A stretch of DNA of 64,000 nt from Blastocatellia bacterium. Its GTDB lineage: Bacteria > Acidobacteriota > Blastocatellia > Chloracidobacteriales > Chloracidobacteriaceae. Within the stretch, counting starts at the first letter, position 1; each line of letters opens with the position of its first letter. Positions 8,135 to 16,239 of this stretch are shown here, piece by piece. The position numbers were made by a program, and so were the translations under genes. Location of the stretch: contig JAIBAN010000019.1 in NCBI GenBank assembly GCA_019695185.1, forward strand, positions 28,068-92,067, in the 5' to 3' direction. The notes beneath the pieces are model-generated. The model worked only from the letters and a program-made list of their open reading frames with translations. It was not told the DNA's origin and made no database searches.

Positions 8135-9268
8135 ATGTTTCGTATCGGACTGAAAATGTTGATTGGCGACCGCGCCAAGTACATCACGTTGGTGAGCGGG
8201 CTGTCTTTTGTGGTTTTGTTGTTCGTTCAACAGGGGTCGGTTTTTTGCGGGCTGATGGTTCGGACAGCCAAGCCTGTTGAAGCCGTGGGTGCGCCGATTT
8301 GGGTGTGTGACCCGAATCTGCAATCCATTGACGACTCCAAACCCATGATTGACACGGAGTTGGGCCGGGTCCGGAGCGTGCCGGGCGTCAAGTGGGCGGT
8401 TCCGCTGTTTATCCGGCAGGTTCAGGTGCGCCTCAAGGATGGCAAGTTCCAGACCGTGCGGTTGTTTGGATTGGACAACTCGTCATTGATTGGACGCCCA
8501 TCGGTGATGCTCGAAGGTGACCCGGCGGCACTCAATGCACCTGATGCTGTGATTTTGGGTAAAGCCGAGTCGGACCGCTTGGGAATCAACGGCCAGTTTC
8601 CGAAAATCGGTGACACTTTTGAACTGAATGACCGGTTGGCACGGGTGGTTGGGATTGCGGATGTTCCCCGTGATTTTTTGTCCAACCCTTATGTGTTCAC
8701 CACCTACGACCGGGCGATTTTGTACGCCCCCCGCCAGCGCAAGCAGCTTAATTTCATTCTGGCCGCCCCGCAGGATGGGGTCCCGGTTGAGCAGGCACTG
8801 CAAAACATCCGCAAGACCACCGGGCTGGGAGCTTTTTCCCAGGAAGGCATGCAATGGCTGACAATTGGCTACTACATGAAAAACACCGGGATTCCCATCA
8901 ACATTGGCATATCCCTGACACTGGTGTTTGTGGTCGGAATGGCCATTGCAGGACAGACCTTTTATGCCTTTGCGCTCCAGAATGAACGGTATTTCGGCGC
9001 GCTCAAAGCAATGGGCACCCGCAGCCGGACGCTGGTCGGGATGATTATTCTGCAAAGTGTGACCGTCGGGCTGATTGGATATGGAATTGGGGCTGGCGCG
9101 GCAACGTTTATCGGTTGGCTGGGACGGAATGGAAGGTTGGCTTTTTATACACCTTACCAACTGCTCATCATCAGTTTTGGAGTGACCATGTTTATCTGCC
9201 TGCTATCCAGTCTGGTCAGTATCCAACGGGTGTTGCGACTTGAACCGGCAGTCGTGTTCAGGGGATGA
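8135..9268 (+). CDS. FtsX/DevC-type ABC exporter permease
   Basis: The 377-residue inner-membrane permease has one N-terminal membrane segment (about 14-34), a periplasmic domain of about 230 residues, and three C-terminal helices typical of the MacB/FtsX/DevC fold, the first at about 247-270, followed by the NERYFGALKAMGTRSRTL coupling segment. The start at 8135 is chosen because GGAG sits 5 nt upstream and the reading frame before it is made of array-derived Thr-Pro-Gln repeats. Gene order permease, ATPase, HlyD corresponds to the components of cyanobacterial DevBCA exporters. The cargo is unknown; DevBCA moves glycolipids. Confidence 0.85.
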   Translation: MFRIGLKMLIGDRAKYITLVSGLSFVVLLFVQQGSVFCGLMVRTAKPVEAVGAPIWVCDPNLQSIDDSKPMIDTELGRVRSVPGVKWAVPLFIRQVQVRLKDGKFQTVRLFGLDNSSLIGRPSVMLEGDPAALNAPDAVILGKAESDRLGINGQFPKIGDTFELNDRLARVVGIADVPRDFLSNPYVFTTYDRAILYAPRQRKQLNFILAAPQDGVPVEQALQNIRKTTGLGAFSQEGMQWLTIGYYMKNTGIPINIGISLTLVFVVGMAIAGQTFYAFALQNERYFGALKAMGTRSRTLVGMIILQSVTVGLIGYGIGAGAATFIGWLGRNGRLAFYTPYQLLIISFGVTMFICLLSSLVSIQRVLRLEPAVVFRG

Positions 9269-9403
9269 AAACAGTTTTGCGTTTTTGGAAAAGGGCAGGG
9301 CACAACTGCCTTTCCTGTCTGAAAACTAAAGTTGAAGCAGGCACAGATTCCTTTCGATTGAAACTCAAAACTTAAAACCCACAACGCAAAATTCAGGAGT
9401 GGT

Positions 9404-10129
9404 ATGGCATCAACCAGTCTTCAGGCGGCAACCGGAAATGGCAATGGAAACGCCGCTATTTTGTCAAAAGTCAATAAGAGCTTTGGGTTGGGAGACACAC
9501 GGGTTCATGTGTTAAAGGATGTGGACCTGGAGGTCAAATGTGGTGAACTGCTCTTGCTGGTGGGGCCTTCCGGGTGTGGGAAAACCACTCTTTTAAGCGT
9601 GCTGGCCGGGATTCTGGATATTGACGATGGGGAAATTGACGTGTTCGGAATTCGGGTTGACAACCTCCGCCAGGCAAAGAAAACCGATTTTCGGCGGGAT
9701 TACATTGGCTTTATTTTCCAACAGTTTAACTTGGTACCAACCTTGACGGCGGCGGAAAATGTGGCCATTCCGCTGCTGATTGCCAAACGGCCTTATCAGG
9801 AATCTCTCAAGCAGGCCCGCCGGTACCTCGAACTGGTTGGGCTGGGGGACCGCTCAGAGTTTTTGCCCACCCAACTTTCCGGCGGGCAGCAGCAGCGGGT
9901 GGCAATTGCCCGTGCTTTGGTGGCCGAACCCCGGCTCATTATTTGTGACGAACCGACGGCCAGTCTTGATGGCGAGACGGGCAAGCACATCATGGAAATG
10001 TTTCGTTCCATTGCTCTTTCGGAAAACCGGGCGCTGGTGGTGGTGACCCACGACAACCGGATTTTTTCTTACGGTGACCGGATTGCCGAAATGCTCGACG
10101 GGCGGATTTTGTCAGTGCATACAAACTAG
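9404..10129 (+). CDS. ABC exporter ATPase, DevA/LolD/MacB type
   Basis: The 241-residue nucleotide-binding subunit shows Walker [10 protein letters not shown] (54-62), Q-loop FIFQQFNL, signature LSGGQQQR, Walker [14 protein letters not shown] and switch His in VVVTHD. It has the short single-domain form of MacB/LolD/DevA ATPases that power mechanotransmission-type exporters with FtsX-like permeases. AGGAGT precedes the ATG by 5 nt. It should pair with the upstream permease and the downstream HlyD protein. The 135-nt gap before it holds an AAAGGGCAG/CTGCCTTT hairpin without a U-tract and some A-rich repeat-like sequence. Confidence 0.92.
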   Translation: MASTSLQAATGNGNGNAAILSKVNKSFGLGDTRVHVLKDVDLEVKCGELLLLVGPSGCGKTTLLSVLAGILDIDDGEIDVFGIRVDNLRQAKKTDFRRDYIGFIFQQFNLVPTLTAAENVAIPLLIAKRPYQESLKQARRYLELVGLGDRSEFLPTQLSGGQQQRVAIARALVAEPRLIICDEPTASLDGETGKHIMEMFRSIALSENRALVVVTHDNRIFSYGDRIAEMLDGRILSVHTN

Positions 10130-10132
10130 AGG

Positions 10133-10304
10133 CAGGGGTTCAGGGTCTTTTTAATTGAGAATTGAGAATTGACAATTGACAATTAAAACCCATCCAGAAC
10201 TTCAAATTTCCTGATGTTCGAAAACCCTGGACCCTGGACCCTGAACCCTGGACCCTGAACCCTGAACCCTGAACCCTGAACCCTGAACCCTGAACCCTGA
10301 ATGA
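10133..10304. repeat. Nested arrays: CCCTGAA pair enclosing an ATTGAGA array
   Basis: A short left arm GGGGTTCAGGGTC (10135-10147) is followed by ATTGAGA heptamers (10152-10186) and then a long right arm of CCCTGGA/CCCTGAA heptamers (10224-10304, about eleven copies). Two families are thus nested in one gap between the ATPase and HlyD genes. The right arm ends 7 nt before the HlyD start. Confidence 0.85.
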
Positions 10305-10310
10305 GGACCT

Positions 10311-11363
10311 ATGCGGAAACTTGTCAGTATTTTGTTGCCATTGATTGGTATTGCTTTTGCAATTTACTGGGTGATGGTATCGGCAAAAAAACCAGCGGCG
10401 GCTCCGCCGTTGAATCCTCCGGCGCAAAACACATACCTCAAAACCATTGCCGGAGCCGGCATCATCGAAGCCGCTGGCCGCAATATCAATGTTGCTCCTC
10501 CGATTCCAGGGCAGGTCACCCAGATTTTCGTCAAAGAAAATGATGTCGTCACCAAAGGAGCCAAGCTCTATCAGATTGACGACCGCGAGCAACGGGCAAA
10601 GCTGGCCACGGCAGAGGCCAATCTGGAACGGGCCGCCGCCGCCATTGCCACAGCCCAAACAGAGATTCTCAATCAGCAGGCTGCCGAAGCCAGCGCCAAA
10701 GCCAATATTGATGCTTTGAAAGCCTCGCTCGCCGATGCCCAGCAGATTCTGGACCGTAATGAAAAACTGGCGCAGGCTGGGGACATTCCCAATCGAACCA
10801 TGGCTTCAAGTGTCGCCGCCCGAGATAATGCCAAAGCGAGGGTCAGCCAAGCTGAGGCCCAGCTTTTGCAAACCCAGGCCCAGATGCGGAGCGCCCAGGC
10901 CCGCCTCCTGCAAGCCGAAGCCGACAAAAAAGTACTGGTTGCCCAACGCAATGAACTTTCCGTAATCTTGGATCGGTTGACGATTCACGCCCCGCAGGAC
11001 GGGCGGGTGCTGCAAGTCAACATCCGCCTGGGTGAATATGTTTCCTCCCAACCGCAAACGCCGCCGATTCTGTTTGGTGAAACGAATTTCCTCCAAATCA
11101 GAGCCGATATTGATGAAATCAACGCTTCGCGGGTCCAGCCCGGCAGCAAGGCTGAAGCTCAGTTGAAAGGTGACCCAACCAAGAAAATCCAATTGGAGTT
11201 TGTCCGGATTGACCCTTATATCCTGCCAAAAAAGAGCCTGACGGGTGACAATACCGAACGGGTGGACGTGCGCGTCTTGCAGGTTGTGTACCGGTTTTCC
11301 CCTCCAGCTTTTCCGGTTTATGTCGGCCAACAGGTGGATGTTTTTATTGATGCAGGTTCCTAA
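10311..11363 (+). CDS. HlyD-family periplasmic adaptor (DevB-like)
   Basis: The 350-residue membrane-fusion protein has an N-terminal anchor (about 5-25), a lipoyl half-motif around GQVTQIFVKENDVVTKG, an alanine-rich alpha-helical hairpin (about 95-225), the second lipoyl half (RLTIHAPQDGRVLQVNIRLGEYV region), and a beta-barrel. It would link the permease/ATPase pair to an outer-membrane TolC-like channel, which is not encoded here. The TAA stop shares its last bases with the following ATTGAGA array. Confidence 0.9.
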   Translation: MRKLVSILLPLIGIAFAIYWVMVSAKKPAAAPPLNPPAQNTYLKTIAGAGIIEAAGRNINVAPPIPGQVTQIFVKENDVVTKGAKLYQIDDREQRAKLATAEANLERAAAAIATAQTEILNQQAAEASAKANIDALKASLADAQQILDRNEKLAQAGDIPNRTMASSVAARDNAKARVSQAEAQLLQTQAQMRSAQARLLQAEADKKVLVAQRNELSVILDRLTIHAPQDGRVLQVNIRLGEYVSSQPQTPPILFGETNFLQIRADIDEINASRVQPGSKAEAQLKGDPTKKIQLEFVRIDPYILPKKSLTGDNTERVDVRVLQVVYRFSPPAFPVYVGQQVDVFIDAGS

Positions 11364-11498
11364 TTGAGAATTGAGAATTGAGAATTGAGAGTTTGAAATC
11401 CAAATCAAGTTGGTTTGATTGATTGAAATTGGCAAACTTTATTATTAAGGAAAAAGAACCGTCTCAATTCTCAATTCTCAATTCTCAATTCTCAATTT
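11362..11498. repeat. Inverted pair of ATTGAGA heptamer arrays
   Basis: Left arm 11362-11391 (AATTGAG, four copies, overlapping the HlyD TAA stop) and right arm 11462-11498 (CTCAATT, five copies) are separated by a 70-nt spacer. The arms are complementary over about 30 bp. A further 75 nt separates the right arm from the cupin gene start. Confidence 0.9.
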
Positions 11499-11573
11499 GC
11501 ATTTCCCCCTACAAAGTGGTTTAACACGAGACATCCAACAACGTACTTCAGACGAATGTGAGGAAGTGTTTTC

Positions 11574-12086
11574 GTGTCGCAACCCGTACCTGCCCCTGAT
11601 GGCATCCAGCCTGATGCCGAACCCTGTTTTTTTGCCTCTGCCACGGAGAACTTTCGCTGGGAAGGGGTTTCGGTCACAGAGTACAAGCCGACTCCCGGAC
11701 AGGAAGCCGGATTTTGCGGAATCCTGCGGCAAACCCTGTTTGGTGGGCGAAATGAGTCCATCGGCTTTGAGGTTCGTTACTTTGAAATCGGACCGGGTGG
11801 CTGGTCGTCGCTCGAATATCACGGACATGCCCATGCCGTGATTGGCTTGCGCGGAACCGGTCAGGTGTTGTTGGGCGACCAGGTTCGAACACTTGGTTTT
11901 CTGGATTTGGCCTACATTGGTTCGAACCAGCCGCACCGATTGACAAATGAAGGAACCGAGCCCTTTGGCTTTTTGTGCATTGTGGACGCCCGGCGGGACA
12001 CGTCCCGGTTGTTGCGTCCGGCAGACCTTCCACATCTGCTCGCCCAGGCTGAAACAGCCCACATTCTGAAAAAAGGTGAGTTTTGA
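11574..12086 (+). CDS. Cupin-domain protein
   Basis: The 170-residue cytosolic protein contains a cupin barrel. The two cupin motifs are visible as YHGHAHAVIGLRGTGQVLLG (metal-binding His residues) and IGSNQPHRLTNEGTEPFGFL. A GTG start is used, with GAGGAAG 9 nt upstream; the nearest upstream in-frame ATG is followed at once by a stop. Small cupins may be enzymes or sugar sensors, and no substrate can be inferred. The gene lies alone between two repeat elements. Confidence 0.8.
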   Translation: MSQPVPAPDGIQPDAEPCFFASATENFRWEGVSVTEYKPTPGQEAGFCGILRQTLFGGRNESIGFEVRYFEIGPGGWSSLEYHGHAHAVIGLRGTGQVLLGDQVRTLGFLDLAYIGSNQPHRLTNEGTEPFGFLCIVDARRDTSRLLRPADLPHLLAQAETAHILKKGEF

Positions 12087-12143
12087 GTTGTTCGTTTTGA
12101 GTTTCTGGATAAAGGAACTCCCAAAACTCCCAAGACTCCCAAG
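12079..12143. repeat. TTTTGAGTT motif and 9-bp ACTCCCAAG array
   Basis: Two TTTTGAGTT copies start at the end of the cupin gene (12079-12105) and are followed by three ACTCCCAAG nonamers (12116-12143) that end 9 nt before the AlkA start codon. Here left and right arms belong to different families. Confidence 0.7.
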
Positions 12144-12152
12144 CCGTTTCGT

Positions 12153-12764
12153 ATGTATCAAAAAGCCCTCAAACACTTGAAAAAAGTGGACCCGGTGATG
12201 GACCGAATCATTACTCAGTGTGGTCCCTGCACCTACAACCCCGACCAGGCGGGAACCCATTATGACATGCTGGTGCGTGCCATTCTTTTTCAACAACTTT
12301 CCGGGAAAGCCGCAACAACCATTCATAACCGATTGAAGGAGCGATTCGGCGGACGCAACCCTTTGCCCGCAGAAGTCATGGCTGCTCCGGATGAGGACTT
12401 TCGGGCCGTTGGTGTCTCCCGTCAAAAACTGACCTACTTGCGCGATTTGGCGGAAAAAGCTCATTTGGGTACCGTGGCGATTGATACCTTGCACGAACTT
12501 GAGGATCCGGCGATTATTGGGGAACTGGTTAAAATCAAAGGGATTGGCCGTTGGACCGCCCAAATTTTCATGATGTTCCGACTGGGACGGCTGGATGTCC
12601 TGCCGGAACTCGACCTGGGAATTCAAAAAGCGATTCAGCTTCACTACAACCTGGAAACACTCCCCAAGCCCAAGGATGTGCTTGAAATTGGAGCCAAGTG
12701 GTCGCCCTATGCAACCATTGCCAGTTGGTACCTGTGGCGCAGTCTGGATGGGGAAGCAAACTAA
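12153..12764 (+). CDS. DNA-3-methyladenine glycosylase (AlkA-like, HhH-GPD)
   Basis: The 203-residue base-excision enzyme removes alkylated purines. The helix-hairpin-helix is visible in KGIGRWTAQIFMMFRLGRLD, followed by LPELDLGIQKAI, which carries the catalytic Asp of the HhH-GPD motif. It has the compact length of the AlkA/MAG1-like subgroup without the AlkA N-terminal domain. The TAA stop merges with the following AGGACTG heptamer array. Confidence 0.9.
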   Translation: MYQKALKHLKKVDPVMDRIITQCGPCTYNPDQAGTHYDMLVRAILFQQLSGKAATTIHNRLKERFGGRNPLPAEVMAAPDEDFRAVGVSRQKLTYLRDLAEKAHLGTVAIDTLHELEDPAIIGELVKIKGIGRWTAQIFMMFRLGRLDVLPELDLGIQKAIQLHYNLETLPKPKDVLEIGAKWSPYATIASWYLWRSLDGEAN

Positions 12765-12872
12765 GGACTGAGGACTGAGGACCGAGTGGAAGACGGGAAG
12801 ATATTTGGGAAATCAAACTGGCAGCAGCCAAAACAAAGAATTCTCAGTCCTCAGTCCTCAGTCCTCAGTCCT
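12764..12872. repeat. Inverted pair of AGGACTG heptamer arrays
   Basis: Left arm 12764-12786 begins in the TAA stop of the glycosylase gene; right arm 12843-12872 has four CAGTCCT units and ends 8 nt before the next ATG with the border CCTGAAAAAAT. The spacer is 56 nt. Confidence 0.9.
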
Positions 12873-12880
12873 GAAAAAAT

Positions 12881-13312
12881 ATGGTTTTTTCAACGTTTCA
12901 AAACCCGGAAGTCATTCGCTCCATCCTGCGCGAGTCCAAGCGGATTGCAGTGGTTGGGCTTTCGCCGAACCGGTTTCGTCCCAGCTATGGCGTGAGTGCG
13001 CAGATGCTGGACTGCGGCTATGAAATCATTCCGGTTAATCCGACGGTGGACGAGGTTTTGGGGCTGAAATGCTATCCGAATTTGGCGGCGATTCCCGGAC
13101 CGGTTGATTTAGTCAACATTTTTCGCCGTTCGGAGGAAGTTCCCGAAATTGTCGAAGAAGCCATTGCCAAGCAGGCACGCGCGGTGTGGATGCAGCTTGG
13201 CGTTGTCAATCTTCCGGCTGCCGAACGGGCCGCCGCCGCCGGGTTGCAGGTTGTAATGGACCGCTGTCTTTCGGTGGAATACGGAAGGTATGGAAGAAGG
13301 ACCGAGGGCTGA
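12881..13312 (+). CDS. CoA-binding-domain protein (YccU-like)
   Basis: The 143-residue protein has a Rossmann-type CoA-binding domain: IAVVGLSPNRFRPSYGV near the N-terminus and the family block MQLGVVNLPAAERAAAAGL followed by VVMDRCLSVEY. Family members are stand-alone homologues of the succinyl-CoA synthetase CoA domain, function unsettled. No Shine-Dalgarno sequence is seen; the ATG follows a heptamer array and an A-rich run. The C-terminal codons for RRTEG and the TGA stop lie in array sequence (AGAAGGACCGAGGGCTGA), so the array has fixed where the protein ends. Confidence 0.85.
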   Translation: MVFSTFQNPEVIRSILRESKRIAVVGLSPNRFRPSYGVSAQMLDCGYEIIPVNPTVDEVLGLKCYPNLAAIPGPVDLVNIFRRSEEVPEIVEEAIAKQARAVWMQLGVVNLPAAERAAAAGLQVVMDRCLSVEYGRYGRRTEG

Positions 13313-13404
13313 GGACTGAGGACTGAGTTCGAAACGCAAGACAGCCTGTTCAGGGAATGCGGTTCGAAAACTTTCTCAGTCCTCAATCCTCAGTCCTCAG
13401 TCCT
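13297..13404. repeat. Inverted pair of AGGACTG heptamer arrays
   Basis: Left arm 13297-13327 overlaps the end of the CoA-binding gene; right arm 13375-13404 (CAGTCCT, one CAATCCT variant) ends 14 nt before the next ATG. Sequence variants in the two arms do not match, so these arms have drifted independently. Confidence 0.9.
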
Positions 13405-13418
13405 GAAATGAGGGAGTC

Positions 13419-13913
13419 ATGTTTGGTTCAAAAGAACGCGAACGCCGCCGCCAGGCCGAGGATTTCGAAAACCTTGAAAGCTCGCCATTGGAACAGGTCC
13501 TCAGCGATGACCGCGAAACGCGGGAGCGTGCGCTCAAAAAACGGCGCGGCGCGGGTGGCACCTCCGGCGGCGTGGTCGAGTTTTTTGTTGGGCTTGGAAT
13601 GACTGTGGCGGGAGGTTATCTCATTACCCAACAGGTTCATGTCACCAGTGGCTACTGGAACATGTTTGGCCAATACACTTTTGGCCTGACCTTGCTCCCC
13701 TTGCTCTTTGGCATCGGCATGCTTTTTTTCAACGGGCGCTCAGTGTTGGGAAAATTGCTCACATTTGCCGGTGCCGTCATCATTCTGGCCGGCATCATTA
13801 TGAACCTGAACATTTATTTTGCTTCGACCAGCCTGTTTAACACCTTGATGATGTTTGTTTTACTGGCCGGCGGTTTGGGTTTGGTCGCCCGCTCGCTGAA
13901 ACCCCATGATTAA
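13419..13913 (+). CDS. Small integral membrane protein, unknown function
   Basis: The 164-residue protein has a charged N-terminus (about 1-45, many Glu/Arg) followed by four predicted hydrophobic helices (about 50-70, 80-97, 108-132, 137-158) and an Ala/Gly-rich end. GAGGGAG precedes the ATG. I do not recognise a family; it looks like a small inner-membrane protein with a cytoplasmic N-terminus. Confidence 0.7.
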   Translation: MFGSKERERRRQAEDFENLESSPLEQVLSDDRETRERALKKRRGAGGTSGGVVEFFVGLGMTVAGGYLITQQVHVTSGYWNMFGQYTFGLTLLPLLFGIGMLFFNGRSVLGKLLTFAGAVIILAGIIMNLNIYFASTSLFNTLMMFVLLAGGLGLVARSLKPHD

Positions 13914-13916
13914 CAG

Positions 13917-14058
13917 TTTTGAGTTCCTCTTTCAGGCAACGGTTTAGAGAGCAGCCTTGAGGCTGCTGGAAGAAAAAGAGGCCGCCTGAAGGCGGAACTC
14001 AAAACTGCCGCCTGAAGGCGGAACTCAAAACCGCTGCCTGAAGGCGGAACTCAAAACC
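13917..14058. repeat. 26-bp hairpin repeat (GCCGCCTGAAGGCGG), triplicate, with inverted left arm
   Basis: Three 26-bp direct copies (13981-14006, 14007-14032, 14033-14058) each contain a CCGCC-TGAA-GGCGG hairpin followed by AACTCAAAAC; the last ends exactly at the RDD gene ATG. An inverted, diverged copy GTTTTGAGTTCC...TTCAGGC lies at 13917-13941, and another hairpin GCAGCC-TTGA-GGCTGC at 13951-13966. Confidence 0.85.
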
Positions 14059-14862
14059 ATGCAGCTTGATAACGAACTGATAATTGAAACCCCCGAACAC
14101 GTCCAGTTGCGGTTTGCGCTGGCCAGTGTCGGCACGCGCTTTCTGGCTGCTTTGATTGACCATTTGCTCCAGCTTGCCGGGCTGATTGTGGCTTCGGTAC
14201 TGCTCTATTTCATCAGTGATTTGGTCAAGAGTTTCACCGGCAGCTACAGCAAATGGGTGTTTGCCATCTGGGTAACTTTGGTTGCAGGCTTGATTTTGTT
14301 TGTGATTGGATACTTCACGGTGTTTGAAACGCTCTGGAGCGGCCAGACTCCCGGCAAACGCTGGATGAAACTGCGGGTTATCCGGGATGACGGGCGGGCC
14401 ATCAGTTTCTTTGAAGCCTTTGTGCGCAACGTGTTGCGGGTGATTGATTTACTGCCGTCGGCGTACGCCGTCGGGGTGGTGACCATGGTGCTGAGCAACG
14501 AATCACGCCGCCTTGGTGATTACGTGGCGGGAACGGTGGTGGTCAAGGAACGGGCTTCGGAAGCTCCCACGCTTTTTGAAGTGTTGGAACATCATGACCA
14601 TGAAATCCGCACCCGCACTGCCAACGCTCAATCATCCCTGCGGCTGGATGTGCGACAGTTGACCAACGATGAAATCACAGCCGTTGAAACCTTTTTGATT
14701 CGCCGGGCGGAATTGCCAGCCCAAACCCGGCCTCTGACGGCTGCCCGGATTGCGGTTCCGCTCATGCAAAAACTGGCTGTGCCACCCATGGCCAACTATG
14801 AATGGTTTTTGGAAGAAGTGGACCGTCAGTATAAGGCGAAGGCCAAGTATTTAGTGGATTAA
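14059..14862 (+). CDS. RDD-family membrane protein
   Basis: The 267-residue protein has an RDD domain with three membrane segments: one starting after the LASVGTRFLAALIDHLL stretch, a second around residues 70-95, and a third around 125-150. The characteristic Arg and Asp residues are seen in TRFLAALID and TPGKRWMKLRVIRDDGR. A soluble C-terminal part of about 100 residues follows. RDD proteins are poorly understood; some act as ion antiporters. No ribosome-binding site is evident since the ATG directly follows the third 26-bp repeat. Confidence 0.85.
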   Translation: MQLDNELIIETPEHVQLRFALASVGTRFLAALIDHLLQLAGLIVASVLLYFISDLVKSFTGSYSKWVFAIWVTLVAGLILFVIGYFTVFETLWSGQTPGKRWMKLRVIRDDGRAISFFEAFVRNVLRVIDLLPSAYAVGVVTMVLSNESRRLGDYVAGTVVVKERASEAPTLFEVLEHHDHEIRTRTANAQSSLRLDVRQLTNDEITAVETFLIRRAELPAQTRPLTAARIAVPLMQKLAVPPMANYEWFLEEVDRQYKAKAKYLVD

Positions 14863-14897
14863 ACCGCCAATCAACCAAAGGACAAAAGGACATTTGT

Positions 14898-16076
14898 ATG
14901 AAAGACGTATTCATTTTAGGCGGCGCACGGACTCCGATGGCGGAGTACAACGGCGCTTTCAAGGATTTGACTGACAGCGACCTGGGGTCGCTGGCTGCCA
15001 AGGCAGCACTGGAACGGTCCGGTGTTCCGGCAGACCGGATTGACCATGTGGTGTATGGAAATGCGCTGCAAACATCGAAAGGTGCGCTCTATGGCGCACG
15101 GCACGTGGCGTTGAAAGCCGGGATTCCGGTTGACCGTCCGGCTTTGACCGTCAATCGGCTGTGCGGTTCCGGAATTCAATCCATCATCAGCGGTTCCCAG
15201 TTGATTCAATTGGAGGAAGCGGAAACCGTGCTGGCCGGTGGCATGGAATCCATGTCGCAGGCTCCGCATGTGATTCGCGGGGCGCGGTCAGGCTTCCGGC
15301 TCGGCGAAGGCAACCTCGAAGACCTCCTGATGTCGTCCCTCCACGATGGTTTTTGCGGTTTGTATATGGCGCAAACTGCCGAAAATCTGGCTCGGCGGCA
15401 TGAAATTTCCCGTGAGGAACAGGATACGTTTGCCCTTGAAAGCCAGCAACGGGCCACTGCTGCTTATGCAGCCAACCGGTTGCAGGAGGAAATCGCACCG
15501 GTCGAACTCAAAGTACGCGGAGGCGTCCAGCTTTTTTCGCAGGATGACCACATGCGGGCTGACACAACGCTGGCCGGACTGGCCAAATTGCGCCCGGCAT
15601 TTGGCAAGGACGGCATGGTGACCGCCGGTAATGCTTCCGGAATCGTGGATGGCGGAGCCGCCCTGGTGCTGGCCGGTGAAAGCTATGTCAAAGCCCAGGA
15701 TGCCAAGCCCCTGGCCCGGATTATCGGCTGGAGTGTCGCCGGGGTTGAGCCCGATGTCATGGGCATCGGCCCGGTCCCCGCCATTGAAAAACTGCTGGCC
15801 AAAACCGGCAAGACACTGGCCGAAATTGATTTGGTCGAGGTCAACGAAGCATTTGCCGCCCAATATCTGGCGGTTGAAAAAGTGCTGGGGCTGGACCGTT
15901 CCAAAACCAATGTCAATGGGGGCGCAATTGCCCTCGGTCATCCGTTGGGAGCCAGCGGCACCCGACTGGTCCTCACCCTCATGCACGAATTGCGGCGGCG
16001 CGGGGCGAAACTCGGCATTGCCAGTGCCTGTATCGGTGGCGGGCAGGGCATTGCCATCATGATTGAAGCACTCTAA
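14898..16076 (+). CDS. Thiolase (acetyl-CoA C-acyltransferase)
   Basis: The 392-residue enzyme condenses or cleaves acyl-CoAs. The active-site nucleophile is Cys89 in [18 protein letters not shown] follows; the second half carries [15 protein letters not shown] with His348 and ACIGGGQG with Cys378, so the full catalytic triad is present. Length fits the homotetrameric biosynthetic/degradative thiolase family. AAAGGACA lies upstream of the ATG. There are no other beta-oxidation or PHB genes nearby. Confidence 0.95.
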   Translation: MKDVFILGGARTPMAEYNGAFKDLTDSDLGSLAAKAALERSGVPADRIDHVVYGNALQTSKGALYGARHVALKAGIPVDRPALTVNRLCGSGIQSIISGSQLIQLEEAETVLAGGMESMSQAPHVIRGARSGFRLGEGNLEDLLMSSLHDGFCGLYMAQTAENLARRHEISREEQDTFALESQQRATAAYAANRLQEEIAPVELKVRGGVQLFSQDDHMRADTTLAGLAKLRPAFGKDGMVTAGNASGIVDGGAALVLAGESYVKAQDAKPLARIIGWSVAGVEPDVMGIGPVPAIEKLLAKTGKTLAEIDLVEVNEAFAAQYLAVEKVLGLDRSKTNVNGGAIALGHPLGASGTRLVLTLMHELRRRGAKLGIASACIGGGQGIAIMIEAL

Positions 16077-16081
16077 AAAAC

Positions 16082-16236
16082 AGTCTTGGGAGGCTTGGGA
16101 GTCAAAGCCAAGTGACAAGTGACAGGTGACAAGAAAAAATCCTGCCACTGTTTAGCTGTTACTGTTTCCTGCTCCTGACTCCCAGGACCCCCAAGACTCT
16201 CAAAACTCCCAAGACTCCCATGACTCCCAAGACTTC
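16082..16236. repeat. Inverted pair of 9-bp arrays with GTGACAAGT insert
   Basis: Left arm 16082-16103 (AGTCTTGGGAGGCTTGGGAG) follows the thiolase stop; right arm 16176-16236 repeats GACTCCCAA-type nonamers up to 3 nt before the rhomboid ATG. The spacer includes three AAGTGACA/AGGTGACA copies (16110-16133), a further short tandem family that recurs in the 35.8-kb element. Confidence 0.85.
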
Positions 16237-16239
16237 TGA

